DNA of 64,000 bases. It comes from Litomosoides sigmodontis. Its lineage: Eukaryota; Nematoda; Chromadorea; Rhabditida; Onchocercidae. The DNA is taken from assembly GCA_963070105.1 (NCBI GenBank), contig OY718805.1, forward strand, positions 5,762,001 through 5,826,000. Direction: 5' to 3'. The translations under genes and the position numbers were made by a program. The notes beneath the pieces are model-generated. The model saw only the letters and a program-made list of their open reading frames with translations. It did no database searches and was not told the DNA's origin. This document shows, in pieces, positions 46,464-59,837 of this stretch (the stretch's first letter is position 1; each line of letters begins with the position of its first letter).

Positions 46464-49400
46464 GCTCCATCAAACTTTTCAGTGACCGCTCGATCAATTG
46501 CCGATGACCGATTCGTGTGACGCCAAGCTGTGTTAGAATTGATCGATCAAAAGATAACAAACGGACACCGTTAATTTGGAACTGCTGAAATTTCCGGGAA
46601 TGTTCCGAAAGACCTAATGTTTTCAACCACGCAACGATATCATCGGTTGTCCAGTTCGCCACTTCTTTATCCACAAAGTTGTTATTCACAGATGAATTTG
46701 TGTGATTACCTGCAAACATTTTATTGTACGAAATAAAACTAAACAGTGAACTTTTGAAGTTAAAAGTTTTCTTCAATGTAACATACTTTGAAATAAAGCA
46801 TCATAAATGCCAGAAAGAAAAAAAGTTACAGGAACCAGCCATTGCCAAATTGCCATACAGAAAAAAGCACAATGGAGTTAGGGGAATGGAATGGAAAAAG
46901 ATATTGGAATTTTACTGAGAAGTAAACAGTTCTAGAATTGTATCGAGTAGTGCCCAGTAACACATTGCAATTTCATAAAATATTAAATGCTAAGGTTTTT
47001 CATAAATGAAAAATGGTAGAGAATGGCGGGCAATCAGAAAGAAAATATATGCAATGCCGGTGGGACAATATATTTCTATGCAGCTTACTAGATTCAACCA
47101 TGGTCTCGTTATCAGAATCTCCGGTACCGCTATCCGGTTCGTCATCGTTGCAATCAGTCGGTAAAGGTATTGATGATTTGTCGTGAGGTGTTGATGAGAG
47201 CAAGGCAGTGGATGATGCCCCTTGTTGACGATCCGATGATGATTGCCCGCTCAACGTCGACATCGTAGAGTTCAAGCTCATCTAGAGAGAAATTCAAATT
47301 CCATCCGGGATGTAATGAAAAAAAAGGGCATAAAATTGAGTAAAGGCACTAGCAATGGAAAGGAGACAAAGTATTTGATATTAATATTGAAAAGTTTAAG
47401 CGTACTACGGTAGAAAAGACTTCGTCGTGTACATGCAAGAAGAAAATAAAGAAAAAGTTAAACGAAATGCCAGTTGAAGTATAAAATTGCATCAGGCCTA
47501 CCGAATCATGATCACTGACAACTTGCGATCGCTGTTGAACAACGGCTGCACGTATCAACGAAGATGGTAACGGTAGTAGCTGTTGTGAACAACTGCTTCT
47601 TCCGCTGTATGTTGTTGAGTCACAGTTTTCTTCAAACCGATTAGTGATCAACGAAACATGACATGCTGAATTGGAAACAGATATATTAGTGGCTGGCTTC
47701 GCATATCCTGGTATCGTGATTACGGTGGCACCAACTACTGATCCCATATCTTCGCCGCATTCTGATGGCTCAAGCGAAGTACGTGAGGATGTATAGCTGA
47801 AGATGACAATTACTGAAGTCGTAACATTCGAGACAGTCAGAAAAACAAACGATCATAGTTGCAAAGCTCACCTTTGCAACTATGATTAGGACCTTCGAAA
47901 TACATGAAAAGACACGTAATAAGACAGCAGGGATCTCTCAATTCTAGCGTAACGTGCGCAAACATCAAAAACATAAGCATTTGATTAGATCAGATCGTCT
48001 CACCCACTATCCTTCTTCGATGCAATGCTCGTTGGAGAGTGCTCTGACTTTCCACTTTCCCATTTCGTTGAACTCGGCACGTTTTGTCGAACTGATTCCG
48101 ACAAACTCAAGCCACCGTAGCTGCTTCAAAATCATTTACTTTTATAAAACTTCATAACTGAAAGCTCAAGCTCTTGCGTCTTTAGAATAAAATCCATTTA
48201 AAGGCGGTTCACATAGGGTTCACAGCAAAGCCTTCCACTAGGATAATATAGAAAAGAGACCAAACCTGATAACTGTAGCTGCTGGAGGATTTTCCAGTAA
48301 GAAAACAACTTTTTTCGATGCGTCATTACTGCTACTTTGAGCAACCTAAAGTTTTCCCAAAATATGATAAAAATTCAATCGAAAATTATTACTAAACTCT
48401 CATAGCTTCCTGTAAAAAATAACAGCTTACCTTGCCTCTCCTTTTTGCTAATGCATTACGCAGATCAGAATCAAATCCACGTGGTACGGTTGCGCAGTAG
48501 TTTGCTGGTTCACGTCGTATAGCTGGTTTCAGTTTTACCGTCGATAGCGCTTCACTACTAATCGTTGGAGAATTGATAGTAATAGTCTCTGTTTCCTTCG
48601 ATTCACATTCTCCACATTTAGCATCATTTTTAAAAGACTAGAAAGCGTGAAAATAATAAATCAGGAAGATCTTTAGAAATCTTTAGTTAGAGAAATCTAA
48701 AATTTCTACAACTTTCAACAGAATTTAATCAGTAATTATTTACCAAATTATCACAGCGACAAGCAATATCAATCACACAAAAAAGCTTCGAAAGTAACCG
48801 ATCAATTTATCCCTCTAAATTTGTTAACTCATTGAAAAAACATCCATTTAATTGACAGCGAAAACAGTATTTTGCAATTTTAAAAGAATATATACCACAA
48901 ATTTTGTTGTTGCTGTTCCATCAGAGTGAGTCAAAAGGGGAGGTGGGGGAGGTGGTGGTGGTGGAGGAGGAGGAGGAGGAGGAGGAGGTGGTGGTGGTGG
49001 TGGTGCAGGTGAGAGGATTGTTTCGATTTCAAGTGGAGATATTGCTGCTTCTGCAAGTGGACTGCATGGTGTGGACGATGTGGATACTACGGGAGGCATA
49101 TTATTCGCCAAACTATTACTAGCATTCGAGGACGATGTGACAAAATTATCAAACAAAAGTTGGGGTGGCGGGGGTGGTGGTGTTTTTGGTCGGTCAGTGG
49201 GTCTAAAAGGCCGCGAATAGTCCGAAGTGGTCTGAAAATTGATCGAACTGCGTTGACTGACCTGTCCATTAAAAGAAATCAATGAAGGTGGTTCAGTAGC
49301 CACTGACCGAGGCAAATCTACAACACAGAAAACTTTTTAGTTGGCTCACAGAATGCAAAAAAATTGAAATGCAAATCATGACGATGTGATGAGATATTTA

Positions 49401-52400
49401 GATGGGAAAAAGTGACTTGGATCTATTCACTGAATAACACTTAGTAATTACCGATCCTCGTAATATTGCACTACAATTCTAATAATTGAATATCGAAATA
49501 TATCAGTACCAATCCAAACAGTTGTACCATGTGAAATCGTAATAAGTTAGATTTCTAATAAAGGACAACAAAATAAGTCTGTTGCTCAAATATCTGAAGT
49601 ACTCCTCGAATCGGTTCATGCAAATTTTAGAAAAAATTAAGAGAAAGGGAATACTAAATAGTAACCTGGTGAAGAATTAAAGCTTTGCATTACTGAAAGA
49701 GCGTAGCGATCACTACCAGTTATTGCTGGTAAAGCGGTTCGGCACAGACCACCTTTCTTATAACGTTTTAGGTCGTTCACCGAACTAAACTTCAAGCCAC
49801 TTCCGTTTAGTAGTGGATCCTGCAGTGCATTACAAGGAAGTTAACAATAAGTATATATCAAAACAAATTTTTTAAATTATAAAATAAGTTCTTGCTGGCC
49901 ATGGCTTTTCGTAGAATGAGAGGTGAAACAAACAAAGAGTGGAAAACCTCATGTACGGGAATGGGTTGAAACTGTGAAGTGCCTTGTCCCTGTCGTTCCA
50001 TCAATCGCTCCAACTCTTCCATTGAAATACGTTTCGAACCATTGATTCGTTGCTTCACAGATGCAAATCGTTCGTAATTACTTTGATTTAGCGCTTCTAC
50101 CGATTTAGCAGAGTTTATGGGTAACATACTACTGCCATAGCCATAGCCGTATATATTACCTATGTTACCTGGAAAGTTTAACAGTGCGGAAATGAGGACA
50201 TCGCGAATATCATTAAGTGACCAGTTGTAATAAGAAGCGGAAACCCAAGTGGATGGTGATATCTGTGGAGAATTTTAAATACTGAGTTTTTCGACTTGAA
50301 TATTTGCTTAGTCGCTGTAAACGTTAAAACTTTGTTCCATTCTACCTTTCATCACCCTTTTAAACTTTTCAAAAAAAAATTAAATACATTTCGAAATTGG
50401 AATTTTTGAAATAAACTGGAAGAAAACGATACGAGTTAAAGACAACACTCATGCGACAAACAGACGAGTAGAAGAGGAAGCTGACATGCGACACAATTTG
50501 CCTTCATTAGTCCTTCAGGAATCTTTTAGTTTAAATTATTTCCCATACCTCTATCTACTATAGCTGTCCATACTTCATTGGAAGATCTTTTAAAAGCCGA
50601 AATTTAAAATTTCAAAAAAAGAAAGGGTAGAAGCAATGAAGCACAAGAATGGAAGCGACAATAACGGTGCAGCTAATTTTTCAAGCATTCCTAAATACAT
50701 TATGACCAAAGTGTCAGATTAGCAATCTGAGAAAACCATCTAAAAGAATGGCTAACGAAACCGCTCTTCTACTTTTAGAATACTAATTAAACTGTAAAAG
50801 AAACGTTCTATGTTTCAGGCTAACGAAAATTCTGGTTAAAATAATAAAAACAGAATAAATTTACCGTTAAAACGAAAGGTTGTAAGACGAGGATTTCGAT
50901 GTGGCAACGAGTAACTGATGTCCGTTTTGTGTTGTGACAATGTAGATGGACGATATTCTCGAGCTATAAGCGTTTGCATGCACAACAGAAGCATTTTACT
51001 TCGGTGCTTATATTTCTTTTTTAATTTTTCAAGTGAAAGAAAATATCGGAAGAGTACAGCTAACACAAACAGACGATGATTTAATTGGGAGAATACAGCT
51101 AACACAAAAGAACGATCATTGAAAGCGAAGAGACATTTTCCTCAGGAAAGTTCTTTAATTCTTTTTCTAAGGAATTCTAATTTTACTTAAACACTGAACA
51201 AAACATTTGCTAATTAATCCGATCATATATATATATATACGCTTTTGTATTTTAAACACAGGTAAGATGAGGTTTCCTTTTGCCTTACATTAAAAATTAA
51301 TACCAAGAATAAACTGAAGTAAACAAAAAGACGTGTGCTTCGTATAGTTTGAGACATCATGCTGCACCCGATATAAACTAATCTTAATTAATTTGAAAGT
51401 CTACAATTTGATAAAAATACTGACCTGTACGAGAAATATTCACCGGAATCGTATTACCAGGTCGAAAAGTGAACGAGCCAGGGTCAACAGTAATCACCTA
51501 AGAAATTTAACTTGAATAATTAATCTCTGCTTCTCAGATGATGAGAAAAGGTTTGTTACGACGTGATTTGCATGCTAAATTTCTCATTAGTAATTCTATC
51601 ATTTCCCAATAGAAGGAGGAGCATCGGAGTGTCTAAGTATTAGAGTTCAGTATTACCCTGAAATGTTGCACTATGTCACAGCCAACTTTTTCAGTTCAAA
51701 TGTGTGATGTTGAGAGGTCACTTCTTCCACTCACCTTTAAGGTGACAGTATCTCCCGAGGACTGTATCAGTTTGTGAACTTGGTCATGCGGTGTTCTGTG
51801 CACATCAATGTCGTTCACTTGAAGCAAGAAATCGCCAGGCCTTAAACCAGCTTTCATCGCCATTCCCTGCAGGTCAATCCCTTCGAATTTTTGCAGTGCC
51901 GGGTTGCACAGTGTTGGAGTAAAATTTCCGGCCTCTGAACATAAGGATCTATTTCAAATTAACATCAATTTTAAAACTTTTTTTTCTGTAACTCGAAGAC
52001 TGCACTCGCTTGGTCTAAAATTTAGCTAGCGACTTCTTTTCAAAGCGGAAGTATGTTGCGACTACGGTATATCAGAAATGTGCGTGCATATTAAACGACA
52101 ATGAAAACAAACTTGTAGCGCCGCGTAAAACAAATCCAAAGCCACCCTTACTATCGCGTGGTATTACAACGGTACGTGGTACGTTCACCCTGCAAGTGGA
52201 ACAGTGCTACTGATGATAATGCATGTGCCTCCTTAAATTACTTCACCTAGTCCACCCTAGGCTTTCGAACATTCTGATTATCTAGACTTTATTGGCTGAT
52301 ACATAAAATTTTGCATCCACCTGCCTTGAAAGAACTGGTCACTATAGCTGAAAGCTTAAATGAGATTCAGGGAAGACTTTTATAGATGCATAAAGCACAC

Positions 52401-55400
52401 CCAAAACTATTCGTGTTGAGTAACGGATAAGCCGGATATCGTCGCATGGCGCTATATCCATTACCAACGTCTCCTGGACATGTCTTATAGCTGGATATTG
52501 ACGCGTGACTTGGTGTTGGACTTGCTGGTACCTATAAATGCAAGTGTATACTTTTTTAAGCCACTGACGAACTGAGTTACTAACTAACCTTCATACTATT
52601 GTACCCAGACGGTCATTAGTAATGCTAGTAGCACGGAGTGCAGTGCAATTTCGGTTATAAATTTCGCATTTTGTACTTTTGTTCCAAACGTGGGATTAAA
52701 ATTATTTTGTTAAAAATTTTACCACAGATCGATATTCACTGCCACAAAGTGATGCCTGACTTGAGGAGCGTTGACAAGCTGGTACCATTGATGGACGTCT
52801 TCTCGGATTGAAGGTCGGCTTTATGTTATAAGGCACTAAAAATTTTTTTACAACCTTATTTATCTAACCATTCGCATTTCGCAGTACTAATTTTGTTAAG
52901 ATACTCAGCTTCTTTCGTGGAAAGGTAGACCGAGCCAAGATATACCACAGAAACAGAGGCGTCTGCTTTAAAATGTGAGAAGGTTGCTCGAGTCCTAAAT
53001 GCGTGAAATCTTCACAATCTATCAGGAAAGATAGAACGAACCGGTGGAGACAGGATCGTGGTCCAAAATAACTTTCGTTACATCATGGGAGCCAAGAATT
53101 TCTGCCACATCCAGTGGTGTTTGACTTTGCTTGTTCACGATCGCCGGATTAGCACCACGAAAAAGCAGTAAACGTGCGCAATTGGGTCTGGAAAAATTTT
53201 TAATTGACAACAGTTACTCCAGAACTGTTGAGTGCAAGTAACAGTTTATCTTACCTTTCGCTTCTTTTCAAACTTTTCCGCTCGATTTTCATGCTGCGGA
53301 AGCACAAAAGCCTGACATTTCGTAAATAAAATACCATAAACACAGATATTGAGCTTGAGAGAGGGAAAGAATCAGAATCACTTACTTATTATGAATGGCG
53401 CAAACGTGAAGCGCAGTATTCCCGTTGACATTCTGAGCATTAATTTCAGCTCCATAGTATATCAAATAATCAACATGTTGCACCAAACCATTTTTGCATG
53501 CCTGAAAGAAAAGGAGAACTGTTTTTATTTTGTCTGAAAAAGAAATTAGCATTAATTAAATAAAGTAACTGAATTTGCAAGAATTGCATAAAAATTTGAC
53601 TTACGTATTGCAAGTCAATTTACAAAAGGTTACTAAAGTATACCCCTAAAAGATTGTACTATTTCGACGAGCAATCTTCTTGAGTTCTATAAAAGTCCTG
53701 CAAGTGCGTAAACATCAACTGTCAAGGTCAAGAGGAAAGCAATAGTTCCACAAGAATTATTTCAATTACACTTCTAAATATAAATTCTTTCTGCTCCTTA
53801 AATAAACATTCACTTTTCAATCGCTAAAAAATTTTAAGATAATGAAGCACCCTTGTACTAATTCGGATTTATTATTTTATTGCATTATTTTCCATTTATT
53901 GATTTATTTTATCTCAGGACTTATTTGACCTTCTAGAAGACATTTTCAGTTTCAATTGATGAAGAAGATGCCACCGCTGTTGCAGAAACAGAAATTATCA
54001 TAGCAATGTGAAATGCATCTATCGTATCCGAGCGAAATTGAAACTTAAGTGAAGAAAATGTCTGCAACAGTCATTGTGCAGAACGGTTAACGTATTCAAA
54101 TATTGACTGAAGTGCTACATCACTTTTCCTACAACTGTCAAAGATTCAATGCATCAAAAAAAGGATTAAACACAAATTTCGCATTTGGTTGTAATGATCC
54201 AATGGTACGATCCATAAGAATGTTTGAGTATTATGTGAAGTGAATTATAAACATAAAATTAATAGATCGGTTATACATCTTCGTGTAGGAGAAAAAATAT
54301 TTTTGAAATTTTTTAAAAGAATGTAGTGAACAAGAAAAGTAGCTGAGCATATGCTTTTTCTCACTGAGAAATGTCCTTTCCATTCGACGGGACAGGGGGA
54401 GGTGAATGACCTCCACAAGTCATTGTTGATTTTTAAGAAATAAAAAAAAGGTTCTGTTGAAAGCATGTAATTATCGAATGGCAGCAAATTTACATAATGA
54501 TATGTGTAATTGGCTAATGGAAGGAAGAGCGGAGGCGAATGGTGAGCGGTAATCGTTTGATGGCGGTAATTAGTAATCGTGGATGTTAGGTGCTACAATA
54601 GATGGTAATACTTTAAGTACTTAGCAAAGACAACTTGACCTAAGCTGAATCTAAGAAAAATTACCACCTGATCAGGTAGGCAAGGTATCAGATATGGCTC
54701 TAAGAGATATCTCCTTTGATGTAATCAACCACTCTACTGAGATTTTTTCATTAGCTGTTAAATTTGCTAATTTTAAATGTTAGAAATTTTGCCTTGAAGC
54801 ATGAAAAAATTAGGCATAAATTATGAAGTTCTGATTCTGCATAAAATAGTAGATGGAGCGAATTGGAAAATCACGCATAATATAAAGATCAACGGACGAG
54901 GAAAGTAGCAGTGCAAACCTGATGTATTTCATGATTTCCATCCAAATCAGTTACAGTAATATCTGAATAATTATAAAGTAACATCTGAGCCACGGATGAT
55001 TTCGAACTGCTTTGCAACATGCTGTAGTAGAGTGGTGTTAGGCCAAGTGGGTCACGATAGTTTGGTGATGCACCAAGTTCCAGCAAACAGTTCACGTTTT
55101 CCGCCAAAGACCAATATGCTGCTTTATGCATTGCTGTCTAGAAAACATTGCCGGATAGACCACTACGCAAACTAGGAAAAGTCATCAGCGTTGATATGAT
55201 AGCATCATTCCATCTGGCAAGTTTACTAATCAAATTTGAGCTTTATCAAGCACTTTCTTCAACTATTGAACAAAACTTTATCTAATTGGAATTGTAAAAA
55301 AAATTTCAGACTTAATATTTCCATTTCGATCGTAATTGAACACAATTAAATTAATTAAACCGCACTTTCTCCATCAACCACTTATTCTGAAGTAATCCAA

Positions 55401-57273
55401 TGGAAAACTAACCTGTCCATCAGTGTTTCGGAAATCAATGTGTGCGCCATGTTCCACCAAAGTTTTAATAAAATTTTCATTGTGCGGTAACGAACAGACC
55501 ATTGTCAGCGGTGTCTTTCCCTCGTTATCATGAAAATTAGGATCAAATCCTGCGTTGCACATTTCTTCCACCTTCTTCAGCTGTCCAAGAGCAATGTGAT
55601 TCATGAATTTTTTCAAATTTGACTGAAATATAAGTGCGACTGAAAGACAAAAAAGGTTTGAATGCATGTTAGGAATGAATTATGCGCTCTTTCAAGTTAT
55701 TTAATAAAAAGGAACTGAATGAAATAGCGGCGATAAATCTACCTTTGAATGCAGCTTTTCCAACTGCTTCTCGTCAATATTTAACATTTTGTAGACCCGC
55801 TTTTTGTATTTGAGCTTAAATGAAAAATTTTTGACGGCTGTCGGATGCTGACCATTCATATTTTAAGGGACTGAATTTAAGGATTCATAGGAAATTTTCA
55901 ACAAAAAATCGTCATTTTGAGTTATTTCAAATGTTTTTGCAGTTATTTGTTATTGTTGCTAATTTCGGAGGTTTTGAAAGGGAAAACAATTCAGAGGAGG
56001 AAAGGATGTCAGAGGAAAATAACCTCAAGATAAGGGACGCAATCATGAAACGGATATTCACGTATCGGACGGTCTTCCAGAAGGAATTTGCCGGCACGAC
56101 CATTGCATGGTGGTAGAAATAAGCCGTAGTTGAAGGACTGAGGTAGCTTCTGTAACACTTAATTTAGAGGAATGAGGAAAGTGAATAATTAGTTCAACTC
56201 CTCGCCAGTCTTTGCTAATACTTCGGAAAATTGTAACGCTGCCAATATCCTTGATTCGTAATTATAGCATTGTTATCTCCATGAGTTCCAAATAATCTTT
56301 CCAACAATTATGTAATGAAATTACATGAATGGGTTAAATTCGTTCAAAATTTAAGAGCTACCAAAATCGTAAAATTAGTAAAATTATTTAAAAATATATT
56401 AAATTATTGTGAATTTCATGCGGTATCTTCATGAAAATGAAGAAACAATTGAGTGATGTTAAAAAAATTCGAAAAAGCCTCAGAAACTGAAGCCAGATAA
56501 TGTGTAAACTTACATTTTGAAGCGATTGGATAAGCCGCCCTTTGATTTTCCAAATTTTATCCTCAAAATTCACAACCAAACATTTCTGCAATTTAACAAT
56601 TTCCCACATCAGTGCTTGCTTCACTTCACAACCAATCAACAAAGAAATTTAAATTATTCATTTCGAATTTTTATTACAACAAAATTTTGAAGATAAATAT
56701 TTTTGGTTTGTATAATTATCGCTATAAATAATAATAATAATAGTAATTAGGTATGTCCGAGTACCGCACAGGTCATGTCACATCACACCTATTATTGCAA
56801 TATTACTTTGATTAAGTGATGTAGAAATGTGAAAGTACTGCTTTTTCTTTTTAGCGAACAAACAAACGAGACAGATTAAACGCGTGTACACACGCACGTC
56901 CTAGTACCAATTGTCAGTATTGCTTCCTCAAAAGCGTACGATCTGCCGATAACTTGCTGTTTTATATTTATTTAACCGTCAATTTCATACAATGACAAAC
57001 ACATAAATTTGCTTTCTGAAGCATGTAGAAATCGCCTGTTACGTGTCTTATAAAAAGTTCACCGTCCGTCGCTTTACGCTTGTTGGCTTACCCATTGTCG
57101 TCAATCTTTTCATTTGAAACTTTCAATTCCGAACGTTTCAAGACGAATTGATCAATAGATGATGAAGAAGGCGGTGCATTATATCACAGGAAAGGTATTT
57201 TCTCACTAACCTGAATGTGAAGTTCAGGAATGAAAATTTGTATGTTTAATACACCATCGTCCGCCATAATCAT
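46459..57273 (-). CDS. shn-1: Shank scaffold protein (ankyrin repeats, PDZ, proline-rich region, SAM)
   Basis: Predicted 1170-residue submembrane scaffold, postsynaptic in animals. Exons: 57273-57211, 56585-56514, 56149-56024, 55814-55743, 55622-55413, 55137-54919, 53501-53386, 53187-53042, 52835-52726, 52531-52425, 52189-52113, 51934-51735, 51497-51425, 50963-50865, 50168-49948, 49819-49666, 49317-48896, 48637-48431, 48345-48266, 47796-47502, 47281-47089, 46709-46459; every phase agrees. Residues 1-111 match the Shank N-terminal ubiquitin-like region (IQIFIPEL; NYGLF and GRAGKFL; YKKRVYK). About six ankyrin repeats span 112-341 (GASPNYRDPLGLTPLYYS; NGNTALHVCAIHNK). The PDZ spans about 420-512, with carboxylate loop GFGF at 430-433. 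A run of 22 prolines is at 794-815. The SAM domain (about 1105-1170) is the extreme C-terminus. No SH3 lies between ankyrin and PDZ, only a Ser/Pro-rich linker; nematode Shank is known to lack it. An in-frame upstream stop supports the start; the second ATG two codons on is also possible. Exon 9 could end at 52723. Confidence 0.95.
47852..47886. repeat. Perfect 15-bp hairpin in Shank intron 19
   Basis: The arms 47852-47866 and 47872-47886 are perfect reverse complements around a 5-nt loop. In the Shank pre-mRNA sense (minus strand) the arm end and loop read AAAG then GTGAG, a good 5' splice-site consensus held at the hairpin tip. The preceding sequence has in-frame stops, so no cassette exon is evident. 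The structure lies 56 bp upstream of the exon 20 acceptor. Confidence 0.8.
48938..49003 (-). repeat. Coding CCN repeat giving 22 prolines in Shank
   Basis: Twenty-two consecutive proline codons in exon 17, in blocks of like codons: five CCA, eight CCT, four CCA, then mixed. Uniform blocks suggest recent triplet slippage, so the length may vary between individuals. Proline runs of this kind bind SH3, WW or EVH1 domains and profilin. Confidence 0.95.
51055..51117. repeat. Two-copy direct repeat, 39-bp period, upstream of Shank exon 14
   Basis: TACAGCTAACACAAA followed by a similar ACGATNAT segment occurs at 51055 and again at 51094. It is a local duplication in an intron with no evident function. 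Confidence 0.65.
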
Positions 57274-59781
57274 CCAGTTTTCCACAACGCACTCATGAAT
57301 AGGTCATGACATTTCTGAGACAAATAACCTGTAAAACAAACAAGCAACTTCTACGTTAATTGTTCAGGAACGATCGATTGGAAATTTAACGATCGAAATT
57401 TACCGTTTCCGTTTATATTATCACATCAAATGTCTCTGCTCCAAAATAGCTAAGCAATACTGATTATTTTGCGCAATTTTCAAAGCAACAAACAACAGAT
57501 ATTAGCAAACAATGTGCATAACATTTAATAAGCATAGAAGTTGACCTATTCAACCCATTTTGGATCTGAATCGATCATCGAATAAACGATTCAGCTCCAT
57601 CGACTAATTAATTAGATGAACTAATTTCTGCTAAGAAAAATTCAAAATTAAGCACCTCATGCGCAACGATGAAATCATACATATGAGAACCTGAAATACT
57701 TCACGTCTTAATTACTACTGATCACCGTAGCTGTACTGCTTTTTCCTTTAAACTCCTTTAAACTATGATTTTAAATTTTAGTGGAGGAATCGCGCAATGA
57801 CCAGGTGAGTGCAAAATTACCATTACACTTACACCATAGCAGTTAAGCATTCCAATCTAAGGAGGACATAGTTGCCTGCAATGATAAGAAGTTGACGGAG
57901 TAAATCTAAGATTTAGAATGATCTAAATAAATTAAATAGCACAAAATTATCCGTTCGATTCCCCGTAAATACCAATGATATCATTTTAACTTCCTAATTT
58001 ACCAAAAAAAGAAAGAATCTGCAGAAGCGACCAAATTTTTCGTGTTCCTTTCAGAAATTTTTTTTTGCATATAAACTAAATTAGGGCATATTTCCGTTGA
58101 AAAAAAAATGGTATTACTTTGTGAGACAATTTGCTTAGAAAGTGTAATTTATTTTAATAATTAAAAATTGATGCCTTCTTACGTATTCTATTACTCGTTG
58201 AAAGTGTCTATCTTTCAGGGAGTGAGCTGACCAACAAGTCAATACTTAGCAATGACATGAAGAACAAAGATTTTGCCGCCAGATATTCGAACATTCGTAA
58301 ATGTACGTAGCACTAAAAGTGTTGAAAATGAAGTGGAAAAAAATGCAAAAACAGCTCAAATTATCGAAGTTCGATCTTTAATAGAATTTTTTTCATTCGC
58401 AGTCATAAAATACGTGAAAGCGTGGAATTTGTTCAGGTGCATCACATCGCACAGAACAAAGGTCCTTTTTTAGTGATAAGCTATCATTCATTGCAAAGTG
58501 TCATAAAAGGAAATAATTTCAGTATTTACAATCACTTCACAATGACAGCGGTAAATTTCAGAAATAAAAGTCGTGAAAGGAAACGAGAATTAGTTAGCAC
58601 TGCGTTATCGGAATTATTCTAGGAGAGGCAATATGGAATAGTAGTTTGGAAGCGGCGATCTGCGGAAAGCTGCATGAGACCGCCTCACCGTCGCCTTTCA
58701 CATCTGAAGATAATTCTTAACAATCAATGGAACTGTTTAAAAAAGATGCAACAATGTAGGAATTGGAAGAAAGCGGTGCTTTTTTGAAAATTCCTCTCAG
58801 TTTAATTTAACTGCTAGCAAAAAGTCGGAAAAAAGTCTGAAAGAGACCACTTCTTAGACCAGCAGCATTTCTTTTGTATTATTTTGAACGTTAGTAAGAC
58901 AGCATGTGAGGCCTTAATTTACAATGATAATAAAATGTTTCTTAATCAAGAAAGTGAAGGATGGGAACAAAGAAGGAATTCTGGAAATTTCTTCAACGAA
59001 ATGCACAATTGAAATATGTTTAAAATCCTCTCCAAATGCAAATGCTCGGTAGAAGGAAGCTTTTAAGAACTGATGCTTGCTACCAGACGAAGAGTTCCTT
59101 CAACTTTGTTGGTGAAAAATGACCTCCTTGAATTTATAGCACGCATAAGACTTTTTCTACAAGACTTTTAAAAAAAGTGCTCTTAAAAGTGAAATTTCAG
59201 CACTTGCCTTAACTTTCATTCTAACTAACATCGTCATTACATTAATTTTATGCTAAATAGCTGTTCCTTAACACTCACCTCTTTATCCAATTCAATTCTA
59301 AAGAAAATAAAGTCAGTAAAAGTCTCCTTCTGCACTTGAGAAATATGTATTGCTAAAATTTCTAAAAGAATTTTTCCGGAAAAATTTCAGTTGAAGAGTT
59401 GACTCTCTTTCTGAGCCTTCCTTGAATAACCTGTAGAAGAAGCAAATTATATATCAGTTCCATTCGACTCCCGCTTTTTTCGGAATTTTTCAGGCCTCTA
59501 ATTTTAACTTAAAAATAAAATCATCAACGACATCCCAAATTTGGACTCGCTCAAACGGGAAAAAGAGAAATCTTTCATTTCCCATGCTATTTCCTGATTT
59601 GTATTTGCCCAACACCTAATTCATCTGAGCAAAATTTAGAATTTTTCACCTCTGAACATACCAATCAATCATCATAATTCAACACACATTAATTAACGTT
59701 TGCGCGCAGGAAGACAGGCAACCAACAAATTCAATTCTCCGCTGAATCTACCACACAATTCTAAATCATCAAAATCGGTGC

Positions 59782-59837
<56 letters not shown>

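Noticed and set aside
47887..47960. Cassette exon ending at the hairpin donor in Shank intron 19
   Set aside because: In the phase needed between exons 19 and 20 the candidate runs into a stop before the donor.
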